From NCBI GenBank assembly GCA_021199335.1, contig JAJQIG010000015.1, positions 24,141 through 88,140 of the forward strand: a stretch of 64,000 bases of DNA, given 5' to 3'. Origin of the DNA: Oscillospiraceae bacterium (GTDB taxonomy: Bacteria; Bacillota; Clostridia; Oscillospirales; Ruminococcaceae). The stretch's first letter is position 1, and every line of letters begins with the position of its first letter. The notes beneath the pieces are model-generated. The model saw nothing but the letters and a program-made list of their open reading frames with translations, was not told where the DNA came from and did no database searches. Shown here in pieces: positions 33,064 through 42,000 of this stretch. The translations under genes and the position numbers were made by a program.

Positions 33064-34842
33064 ATGGTTGACTCAAGTATCATGGAAATAATTTCGAGCG
33101 CTGTGACTGAAGAAGCGTTTGGAATTTGGTATCTAATCGGTGCGGCGCTTGTATTCTTCATGCAGGCAGGTTTCGCAATGGTAGAAACGGGCTTCACCAG
33201 AGCAAAGAATGCCGGAAACATCATTATGAAGAACCTTATGGACTTCTGTATCGGCGTTCCGATGTTCATTCTTATCGGTTTCGGACTTCTTCTCGGCGAA
33301 GATGTTGCAGGCTTTATCGGCAAACCGGGATTTGATATTTTTACGGATTATGCAAACTTTGATTGGTCCTCATTTGTGTTCAATATGGTTTTCTGCGCAA
33401 CAACCGCTACTATCGTTTCGGGCGCAATGGCTGAAAGAACCAAGTTCCTTTCATACTGCATTTATTCCGCAGTAATCAGTGGACTTATTTATCCGATTGA
33501 AGCGCACTGGATTTGGGGCGGCGGCTGGCTTGCTCAGCTTGGCTTCCACGATTTTGCCGGTTCATGTGCAATTCATATGGTTGGCGGTATTTCCGCTATC
33601 ATCGGCGCAAAGATTCTTGGACCTCGTATCGGCAAATTTGTTACCGATAAGAAAACGGGTAAGGTTACAAAGGTTAACGCTATCCCCGGTCACTCGCTTA
33701 CAATTGGCGCGCTCGGCTGCTTTATCCTTTGGTTTGGCTGGTACGGATTTAATGGCGCAGCAGCTACATCAGGTCCGCAGCTTGGTTCAATTTTCCTTAC
33801 AACAACAATTGCCCCTGCCGTTGCAACAGTTGTTTGTATGATTTTTACTTGGATTAAATACGGCAAGCCCGATGTTTCAATGTGCCTTAACGCATCCCTT
33901 GCGGGCCTTGTTGGAATTACCGCAGGATGTGATGTTATGGATGCATTCGGCGCAACAATGGTTGGCGTTGTTTCCGGACTTCTTGTAGTATTCGGCGTAT
34001 GGCTTCTTGACCATGTCCTTTACATCGATGACCCCGTAGGCGCTGTTGCGGTACATATGATGAACGGTATCTGGGGTACATTCGCAGTTGGTCTTTTCGC
34101 TAACCCCGACGTTCCCGGATACGCAGTTGAAAATGCCGATGGAGCAGCATTTGCAGGTCTTTTCTACGGCGGCGGAGTAAAGCTCCTCGGACTCCAGTGC
34201 CTTGCAATTCTTACAGTTGGTTTGTGGACTGCCGTTACAATCACAATTACATTTGTTATTATTAAGAAAACTATCGGTCTTCGTGCTTCTGTTGAGGAAG
34301 AAACAAGGGGTCTTGATATTACAGAGCATGGTCTTCCTTCTGCATATGCTGACTTTATGCCAATGCCTGTTTCAAACTCAATCTTTACGGGTGAAACTAC
34401 AGTTCATGAGGAAGCTCCCATTGCGGCTGCTGTACCCGTTGTTTCCGAAAGACCCAATATCGAACGCATCAGCGGCGAAAAGAACAAGTACACAAAGGTT
34501 GCTGTTGTTTGCAAACAGGGTAAGTTTGAAGAGCTCAAGAATGCGCTTAGTGAGATCGGCGTAACTGGCTTTACAGTTACAAACGTCCTCGGCTGCGGTA
34601 CTCAGAGAGGCGCAGGCGAGATGTACAGAGGTGTTCCGATTGAAGCAACTCTTCTTCCTAAGGTTAAGGTTGAGGTTATTGTTTCAAAGGTTCCTGTTGA
34701 AACCGTTGTTGAAACGGCAAGAAAGGCTCTTTATACAGGTCACATCGGCGATGGTAAAATCTTCGTATATGATGTTGAGGATGTTATCAGAGTAAGAACC
34801 GGAGAAAGCGGCTATGATGCTCTCCAGGATGCTGACGATTGA
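33064..34842 (+). CDS. amt: Ammonium transporter fused to a PII protein (Amt-GlnK)
   Basis: A 592-residue fusion. Residues 1 to about 410 form the 11-helix Amt channel, with ETGFTRAKN near the N-terminus, EAHWIWGGGWLAQLG, GHSLTIGALGCFILWFGWYGFN, and the second pore histidine region AVAVHMMNGIWGT. After a linker, residues 474-592 form a complete PII domain ending GKIFVYDVEDVIRVRTGESG. The T-loop (RGAGEMYRGVPIEATLLPK) keeps the first tyrosine but has no tyrosine at the uridylylated position 51, so control is probably by ATP, ADP and 2-oxoglutarate alone. AGGAGG precedes the ATG. The tethered PII can gate the channel directly. Confidence 0.95.
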   Translation: MVDSSIMEIISSAVTEEAFGIWYLIGAALVFFMQAGFAMVETGFTRAKNAGNIIMKNLMDFCIGVPMFILIGFGLLLGEDVAGFIGKPGFDIFTDYANFDWSSFVFNMVFCATTATIVSGAMAERTKFLSYCIYSAVISGLIYPIEAHWIWGGGWLAQLGFHDFAGSCAIHMVGGISAIIGAKILGPRIGKFVTDKKTGKVTKVNAIPGHSLTIGALGCFILWFGWYGFNGAAATSGPQLGSIFLTTTIAPAVATVVCMIFTWIKYGKPDVSMCLNASLAGLVGITAGCDVMDAFGATMVGVVSGLLVVFGVWLLDHVLYIDDPVGAVAVHMMNGIWGTFAVGLFANPDVPGYAVENADGAAFAGLFYGGGVKLLGLQCLAILTVGLWTAVTITITFVIIKKTIGLRASVEEETRGLDITEHGLPSAYADFMPMPVSNSIFTGETTVHEEAPIAAAVPVVSERPNIERISGEKNKYTKVAVVCKQGKFEELKNALSEIGVTGFTVTNVLGCGTQRGAGEMYRGVPIEATLLPKVKVEVIVSKVPVETVVETARKALYTGHIGDGKIFVYDVEDVIRVRTGESGYDALQDADD

Positions 34843-34882
34843 TTATTTCCAAACTAAACCTTCATATAGAATAGTCGGGAAA

Positions 34883-34912
34883 GCGGTGCATGAATCCATG
34901 CGCCGCCTTTTC
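34883..34912 (+). terminator. Terminator of amt-glnK
   Basis: GCGG-GCATG pairs with CATGC-CCGC around AATC, followed by CTTTTCGTTT. Confidence 0.78.
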
Positions 34913-35029
34913 GTTTGTATGGATTGGAGAGAAGCTACTACAGCAATATTTTTGTTTCTTTACAACAAAAGTTTTCAACTTATACAGTAAATCTTTGAAG
35001 AATTTGTGTATATTTTTTAACATTTTCCC

Positions 35030-35058
35030 TTGAAATAATAGATATTATATGTTATAAT
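35030..35058 (+). promoter_or_regulatory. Promoter of the short-chain dehydrogenase gene
   Basis: TTGAAA, 17 bases, TATAAT, 61 bases before the start codon. Confidence 0.62.
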
Positions 35059-35119
35059 TTAAATATAGGCTTGTAAAGTGAGCTTAAAAGACACTATTAT
35101 GTAAAGGAGCGTTTGAGGT

Positions 35120-35893
35120 ATGAAAAATTATTTTGATTTAACAGGCAATGTGGCGATAGTAACAGGCTGTTCAACAGGACTTGGCGTTCAAATGGCAAAG
35201 GCGCTTGCTAATCAGGGCTGTAAAATCGTAGCTTTGGCACGCCGTAAAAACCTCATTGATGAGGTTGCAGACGTAATCGCTGAGGAATACGGCGTTGAAA
35301 CGTTGGCAGTTTCCTGCGACATCACAAGCACCGAACAGGTTCAGAATGCCGTTAAGGCGGCTATGGATAAGTTCGGCAGAATAGATATACTTATAAATAA
35401 CGCAGGTACGGGCGCTGTTGCCCCCGCCGAGGAGATTACCGATGAACAGTTCCTAAACGAAGTTAATATAGATCTTTTCGGAACATTCAAGATGGCGCGC
35501 GAGGTTGCTAAAACGGCTATGATTCCCGCAGGCTACGGCAGAATAATCAATATAGCCTCAATGTACGGTCTTGTCGGTAATAAAATTGCCCCGGCATCGC
35601 CATATCATGCAGCAAAGGGCGGCGTTGTCAACCTGACAAGGGCGCTTGCCTGCGAATGGGGCGATAAGGGAATTACCGTAAATACAATCTGCCCGGGCTA
35701 TTTTGAAACTCCGCTTACAAAGGAAACTCTGCAAAGCGAATTTTTCCGGAACTATGCCCACACGATGATTCCCGAGTCACGCTACGGCGTTGACGGCGAG
35801 CTTGATACGGCTGCTATATTCTTTTCATCACCCGCATCAAGCTATGTAAACGGAGCAGTCCTTCCTGTTGACGGTGGATATACTTCGCTGTAA
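35120..35893 (+). CDS. Short-chain dehydrogenase/reductase
   Basis: A 257-residue Rossmann oxidoreductase. The cofactor motif is TGCSTGLG (17-24), the NNAG motif lies near residue 92, the catalytic Ser is in IASMYG and the Tyr/Lys in YHAAK. The C-terminal VLPVDGGYTS is typical. It resembles the gluconate 5-dehydrogenase group, but substrate cannot be fixed from sequence. ALARRKN after the second strand suggests NADP(H). AAGGAG lies well upstream and GAGG close to the ATG. Monocistronic. Confidence 0.9.
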   Translation: MKNYFDLTGNVAIVTGCSTGLGVQMAKALANQGCKIVALARRKNLIDEVADVIAEEYGVETLAVSCDITSTEQVQNAVKAAMDKFGRIDILINNAGTGAVAPAEEITDEQFLNEVNIDLFGTFKMAREVAKTAMIPAGYGRIINIASMYGLVGNKIAPASPYHAAKGGVVNLTRALACEWGDKGITVNTICPGYFETPLTKETLQSEFFRNYAHTMIPESRYGVDGELDTAAIFFSSPASSYVNGAVLPVDGGYTSL

Positions 35894-35924
35894 ATTAGGA
35901 TATGCAGTAACATAGGCTCTCCTC

Positions 35925-35970
35925 GCCCCTAAATCCGATTTGTTCGGCTTGGGGGCAGGGGATATTTTTA
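35925..35970 (+). terminator. Terminator of the dehydrogenase gene
   Basis: A two-part stem (GCCCCTAA with TTGGGGGC, then CCGA with TCGG) followed by ATATTTTTA. Confidence 0.55.
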
Positions 35971-36456
35971 TGCTTGGTGTGCGGTTTGCTGTATTAAGCT
36001 GCTTGCCGTCCCAAAAAGCGAACACCTGTCGGATTTTTCCGAGGGGAAGTATTGATTTTTTTGGAATGTTGTGGCATAATTATCTTGAATGAAGCTCTAA
36101 TTTACAGTAACTCGGCATGGGACGCTATTTAGTTTAACTCAAACATTAAATCAGACGTCTGGTGCAATGGTTTCTCCGCTTTTAGTGGAGTTGTTTTTTT
36201 ACAAATAGGCGCATTATTCACCACTTGTGGCAGGTGTGGATACAATCTGTCGTTTCCGCATAAGGCAGGCGTTTTTCAGTGCATCCCACCGAAAAACGCT
36301 TATGTTTTATGCTGTACCTAAGAGCGAACGTCCGCCCATTATTTGAAAAAATCACTCTGCCTTTGAGGCGTTGTGGTATAGTATGTTGAGTAAATTGGCT
36401 ATTTATATCAAAAATCTGTTTTGGAAAAATATTTTATTTAAAGGAGAAATTCCGAA
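35971..36456. other. Gene-free stretch before cas3
   Basis: About 490 bases contain no convincing ORF and no repeat array. The only structure is a hairpin CTCCGC/GTGGAG at 36174-36190 followed by a T-rich tract with T7, which looks like the end of a plus-strand transcript that starts somewhere in this stretch. CRISPR repeats were looked for and not seen. Confidence 0.4.
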
Positions 36457-38862
36457 ATGAACATTCATGAAGATATATTCCCTGCGCATATAACCTATAT
36501 AAATGGAGAGCAAAGAATACAAACCGTATCCGAACATCTGTGTAATGTGTCGGAATACGCTTCCAAAATTTGCGCCTGCTTTAAGCTTGAGAATGCAGCT
36601 CGGTTAGCGGGGCTTATTCATGATATCGGGAAATATACCAAGGCATATAAGAACTATATAGAAAAGGCTTCAAACGGAGAAAAGGTCGTGAGGGGCTCCG
36701 TGAACCACACCTTTGCGGGCGTTATATGGCTTATGGAGCGTTATCACGAGAAGTATCCGCTCTCCTCGGAAATGATTGCATATGCTGTTGGGGCGCACCA
36801 CGGCAACTTTGACATTTGCGGATTTGATGGAAATGGTTTTTCACATCGTTTGGACTATAACCGTGACGACATAGATTACAGCAACGCAATATCGGCATTT
36901 TTATCGGATTTTCCCAACACTTCATATTTAGATGAGCTTATGGAGAATGCCAATGCCGAAATCAATAAATTCATAGATAATTTAGGAAACTGCGGTGAAA
37001 AGGGATTCAATGAAGGTATGACCGTAAGGCTTATCCAATCCGCTTTGATAGATGCCGACAGACGCGATACATCCGAGTTTATGAACGGAATCAGTCTTGA
37101 ACCAAAGTCCGCCGATTGGGGAAAGGAGCTGAAAAATCTTGAGGATCGCCTGAAAAATATAAAGAGCAATGCAAACGAAAATATAAAGCTGTCCCGTGAA
37201 TATTTTTCAAATAAGTGCGCTGAATTTGCTGCCGTATATAAGGACGGTATATACAAACTTACGCTGCCGACAGGAGCAGGAAAAACCCTCGCTTCACTGA
37301 GGCTTGCCCTTGCAAACGCAGCGGCATTTAATAAGGAGAGAATATTTTTCGTCATTCCCCTGTTAAGTGTTATCGAGCAGAACGCAAAGGTTATTCGTGA
37401 AAATATTTCGGACGAAAGCATTATTGCGGAGCATCATTCCAATGTTGTAAGTGAGAAGGATTCCAATGAAGAGCTTGATATGAATGAGCTTCTTACGGAA
37501 TGCTGGGATAAGCCCATAATGGTTACAACTCTTGTACAGCTCCTGAACACGTTATTTTCGGGAAAAACCTCATGCATAAGACGAATGAAGTCGCTCCGAA
37601 ACAGTGTCATAATTATAGACGAGGTTCAGTCGCTTCCGAAAAAGACTATTGATATGTTTAATTCCGCCATGAATTTTCTTGCGAAAAATTGCGGGGCAAT
37701 GATAGTTCTTTCTTCGGCAACGCAGCCTGTTTTGGATATGCCGTGGCGGGATTCCCGCTATGCAGTCCGTTCCCTGAAATATTCCGAACCAGCAAACATC
37801 GTCCCTTATGATGATAAATATTTTAATTGCTTTAAGCGAACAAGGATATACGATTGCCGCAGCAGGTTTGGCTTTACAATAGAGGAATTCTCCGATTTTG
37901 TTCTTGATAAATCCAATGAGAATCCGTCCTTGCTGGTTATATGCAATACCAAGAAAAGCTCGCTTGAATTGCATAGGCATCTTCAAGGAAGAACCGATGC
38001 GGAGCTTGTATACCTTTCGGCAGGAATGTGTATGCGGCACAGAGTTGACACTGTTGACAGAATAAATGGGCTTCTTAGCAAAAAGAAAAAGGTAATTTGT
38101 GTTTCAACTCAGGTTGTCGAGGCGGGGGTGGACTTTTCCTTTTCATCGGTAATACGTGTAATAGCGGGTGTTGATAATATCATACAAGCGGCGGGCAGAT
38201 GCAATCGCGGCGGCGAGTTTTCCGAGCTTGGTGATGTTTATGTTGTGAATTTAAACGATGATGCCGAAAATCTCAGAATGCTGAAAGAAATAAAGTTTTC
38301 GCAGCAATGTACGTCCGATGTTTTGGATTTTATGCCCGATAACAGCGATCTTTCCGATGAAGAAAATATTAATACATACTATGAGTGTTTATTCAAGGAT
38401 AAAAAAACCTGCGCAACGTTTTCTTATCTTATAAATAAGTTGGATATAGAAACAAGCATCTATGAATTACTATCCGGAAATAGAGTAATCACCAATTTAA
38501 ACAAAAACAAAAACGGAAAATATCGTCTGCATCAATCCTTCAAGACAGCGGGAGAGCTTTTCTGCGTTTTTGACCAAAGTACAACGGATGTAATTGTTCC
38601 GTATAATGAGGGAGCGCAAATAATCGCCGACCTCAATTCCGAAAGGGCGCAGTACGACATGGCGTACGCAGCGGAGCTTTTTGAAAAAGCTAAGCCATAC
38701 ACTATAAATCTATTCAGGTACCAAGTGGATCAGCTCAACGAAGAGGGTATGCTCCATTCGGATATAAATAAAAGATTTCTCTGCCTTGATGTGCAGAATT
38801 ACAGCGACAATGTAGGTTTATGCATGGAGGGGCAGATTTTTAATGGGGGAGGAATAATTTGA
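36457..38862 (+). CDS. cas3: CRISPR-associated helicase/nuclease Cas3 (type I-C-like)
   Basis: An 801-residue HD-nuclease plus DExD/H helicase. The HD part has LAGLIHDIGKYTKAY (His55, Asp56) and YAVGAHHGNFD. The helicase has PTGAGKT (271-277), the DEVQ box (388-391), SSATQP, and motif VI QAAGRCNRGGE. A Cas3 C-terminal domain follows. All catalytic residues look intact. AAGGAG lies ten bases before the ATG. The next gene is only the beginning of cas5, and cas8c, cas7, cas4, cas1, cas2 and an array are all missing, so this Cas3 has no Cascade here. It may act with a system in trans, have a new role, or simply not have decayed yet. Confidence 0.92.
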   Translation: MNIHEDIFPAHITYINGEQRIQTVSEHLCNVSEYASKICACFKLENAARLAGLIHDIGKYTKAYKNYIEKASNGEKVVRGSVNHTFAGVIWLMERYHEKYPLSSEMIAYAVGAHHGNFDICGFDGNGFSHRLDYNRDDIDYSNAISAFLSDFPNTSYLDELMENANAEINKFIDNLGNCGEKGFNEGMTVRLIQSALIDADRRDTSEFMNGISLEPKSADWGKELKNLEDRLKNIKSNANENIKLSREYFSNKCAEFAAVYKDGIYKLTLPTGAGKTLASLRLALANAAAFNKERIFFVIPLLSVIEQNAKVIRENISDESIIAEHHSNVVSEKDSNEELDMNELLTECWDKPIMVTTLVQLLNTLFSGKTSCIRRMKSLRNSVIIIDEVQSLPKKTIDMFNSAMNFLAKNCGAMIVLSSATQPVLDMPWRDSRYAVRSLKYSEPANIVPYDDKYFNCFKRTRIYDCRSRFGFTIEEFSDFVLDKSNENPSLLVICNTKKSSLELHRHLQGRTDAELVYLSAGMCMRHRVDTVDRINGLLSKKKKVICVSTQVVEAGVDFSFSSVIRVIAGVDNIIQAAGRCNRGGEFSELGDVYVVNLNDDAENLRMLKEIKFSQQCTSDVLDFMPDNSDLSDEENINTYYECLFKDKKTCATFSYLINKLDIETSIYELLSGNRVITNLNKNKNGKYRLHQSFKTAGELFCVFDQSTTDVIVPYNEGAQIIADLNSERAQYDMAYAAELFEKAKPYTINLFRYQVDQLNEEGMLHSDINKRFLCLDVQNYSDNVGLCMEGQIFNGGGII

Positions 38863-39071
38863 GCTTCGGAAATACGGTTGAATCTGGGGTGTATGGAAAC
38901 TATGCGCTGTCCGGTGATTTGTCAACGGGAATCGGGCAGCGAAAAAAATTCACAATGTGCGTAGATGGCATAGGAATCATAATTATAGCAAAGAGTATGA
39001 TTGCATATTTTCGATGTGGGGTGCAAAACAAGCGGCTTAGTAAAACCTGCATAAGCCTTATTTCCTATTGA
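38859..39071 (+). pseudogene. cas5: cas5 (type I-C) N-terminal remnant
   Basis: A TTG start overlaps the cas3 stop. The first residues, SFGNTVESGVYGNYALSGD, match the start of Cas5d (usually ..NTVEFKVYGxYALFxDPxTRIGGEK..). After IGQRKKF the resemblance fades, and the frame ends at residue 70, where the family has about 220-240. Its last 14 bases overlap the 3' end of the opposing helicase gene. The rest of the type I-C operon has been deleted or replaced at this point. Confidence 0.6.
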
Positions 39072-42000
39072 AAATAATATCAGGCAAAATTATTGCGGTT
39101 TCTTCGTCGTCATCATCACCTTTCCATGCACAGATATACCTTATCACGGCATCGGTCGGCACATAACCCTGTGAAGTAAGATTTCTGACCTGTGCGCTGC
39201 AATCCTTGGAAAGCTTAAGCACAGCCTTTTCGTTTGCATTTATGTACATATAATCATTTTTCATGACAAGATGCATTCCGCTTTTTAGCCGCTCCAAAAT
39301 TATACGTTTCTTATCCTTGAAAAATCCGAGATTTACATCCTTGTGAGAAAGCTGCATAATTAATTGATCGGGTTTAACGTATCTGTTTTTATCGATAATA
39401 TATTCATCCGAATAATCCGCAAAGGCATCCATTTCGTTGCAGCTATAGTGAATATGCAAATTGTTTTTAGCTCTTGTTACAGCAACATAAGCCGCCCTTT
39501 TTGCCGCATCGTCCGCAAGAGAGTTCTTTCCGAGGATAAGAAAAACGTTGTCAAATTCTCTGCCCTTGGATTTATGCATCGTTGAAACGGTAATTACATC
39601 CTTTTCGTCCTTGTAAAAATCTTCAAATTTCGATTCATGCAGAAAAAGGCTGAAATCTGTCCGATATTTTTTTTCGTTTAGGTCCGAGAAGGACTTGAGC
39701 ACATCAAGCACAAAGTCAAGGCAGCCGCTGGCCGCATATTTTTGGCTGAGTTCTTCTATGGCTTTTTCCCATATTTCGTCCGAAATAACGGGAGAATAGT
39801 CATTGCTGTCAGGGTGTTTAAGGTGTTTTATGAAATAACGTATTTCAGCCAAATTGCTTATGTCAAATCCATCATTGCCCTGAATAAGCTTTGCAGGTAT
39901 CTTTTTCTGTCTGAGTACACCCAGAGCCATCATTGATTCCTTGTTTGTTTCTGTGAGGACGCATATGCTGCCGCTGTAATCTGAGGCTATAATATCGTTT
40001 ATCACTGCCGTTTCCATGTCAGCTCCAATGTGTTTTATGAGCCGCACTTTTCCGACGCTTTCCCTCGCAGAAAGAATTTCTTCCGTTTTCATTCTTCCCG
40101 AAACAGATGATATAAACCTGTTTGCAAATCTTACAACATTTCCGCAGCTGCGATAATTATCAATCAACGTATACATCATTGCATTATGGTTCGTGAGGAG
40201 CATATTCATATGCTTGGAATTCGAACCCCTGAACTCGTATATATTTTGGTCGTCATCGCCAACGGCAATTACACGTAAATCCTCATTTTGCTCCATCAGT
40301 GTTTCGACAAGCGCATATTCACAGCTGTCCATATCCTGCGCTTCATCGATAACAAGCACTGTTTTTGTGATTTTTCCGAGATCAACCTCGCCGTTTTTAA
40401 TCATCTTAACAGCGTCTTCAACAACATTTTTCGATTCATCCAAATTTCCTATCTTGCCAATTATATCGAAGCAGTAGGAATGAAATGTCTTGACTTCAAC
40501 AAAATGAGCCGCAGAGGTTCCTATAAGGTCGCAAAGCCTTTGCTTAAATTCTATCGCAGCAGCCCTTGAAAAGGTCAGCATGAGGAGCTGTTCGCTTTTT
40601 ACATTTTCCATAATAAGCAGTGACGCAAGCTTGTGGACAAGAACCCTTGTTTTTCCGCTGCCCGGGCCTGCCGCTACGACAATATTTTTTGATACCTTGT
40701 CATTTATTATTGCAAGCTGTCGTTCGGAAAGAGTGCCGAAAATGCGTTCAAATCTTTCGGGGGTAATATTCCGCTCAATTTCCTTTGCTCTTTCTCCCTC
40801 AAAATATGTATTGATGAATTTCTTATAATCCATCGAAAAATAATCATTGACAAATTTAAGCGCGGCATCATAATCCCTCACCATCATATTTGCATATTCT
40901 CCAACAATATGTATCTGCTGTATTTTCTGTTGATAGAATGTATCAAGCTGCCTGTAGTCATCGACTTTGTAGCGTTTTTTGTTGTCAAGCTCCAAACGAG
41001 TTATTTTCATTGCATTATAAATTACCAAAAACCCGTCTTCAAGACGCATAGCCCCTATCTTCGATAAGAAAAGCAGCGCATCTTCAATATATTTAATCTT
41101 TATATCCACACCTGTACGGGACTTGTACTCTGTTTTAAGCTCAAGAACCGAAAACTGCACAGGCGCTTCATCCTTATTGTTAGCTTTTCCGCTTATGTCG
41201 AACAGATACTTTATAATTACGGATGCAATTTCATAACACTTTTTCCTTACTTCTCTAAGCTTATCAATTTCAAGCTTCAGAACAACTGTCACCCTGTCCG
41301 TAAGTGCGTTTTGCTCACGCTGTATATATCCTTTCATAGTCCAATAATAAAAAATTGTTTTAATTGATTTAACGGTGCAGTTTTTAATGCCGTTTTTTAT
41401 GGCAAAATCATTTAGCTCCCTGTAATTTGTGTTTATTTCACGTTTGTTAAGATTACTGAGGAGAAAATTTTCTGTTGCTTCAAACCTTTTGAGAGCGATA
41501 AGAGCCTTGTTGGCGGTATCAGTCCTGCTGATATATGCGGTAAGATCTTTTGCATTTGCAAGTATGCCCTCTTCACGCATATTGGATATTGCTGCAATAA
41601 CGTCCGCTTTCTGTATCCCGAGTCGGTCTGCGATATAATCCACACGAGATTCGGCATCGTCATTTCGTGTTTTCGAAATTGCTTTTTCGGAAATCAGCGA
41701 GCTTATAATTCGCCTTGCGTTGGTACGTTCGGTATCATTTTCAAAGCGTTGTGATTTATTGATAATAACCGAAGCCTCAGCCATGTTTTTAACAAGTATA
41801 CTGTCGGCATAAATTTTGGGCGAATTTTTTCCTCGTTTTATATATCCCGCATTTTCAAGCGCAAGGATGGCGGTCTTTACTCTTGTTTCTATATCGCGCT
41901 TGCTTTCATCCCAACCCGACTGCCTCGCAATTTCGAGAGGAGAACAGCTTACCTCGGGGCGGGATTTTGTAAAATATTTTATCGACTTCCAAACCTGCTG

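Noticed and set aside
35971..36456. A CRISPR array upstream of cas3
   Set aside because: No regularly spaced 30-37 base direct repeats were found here or downstream of the cas5 remnant.
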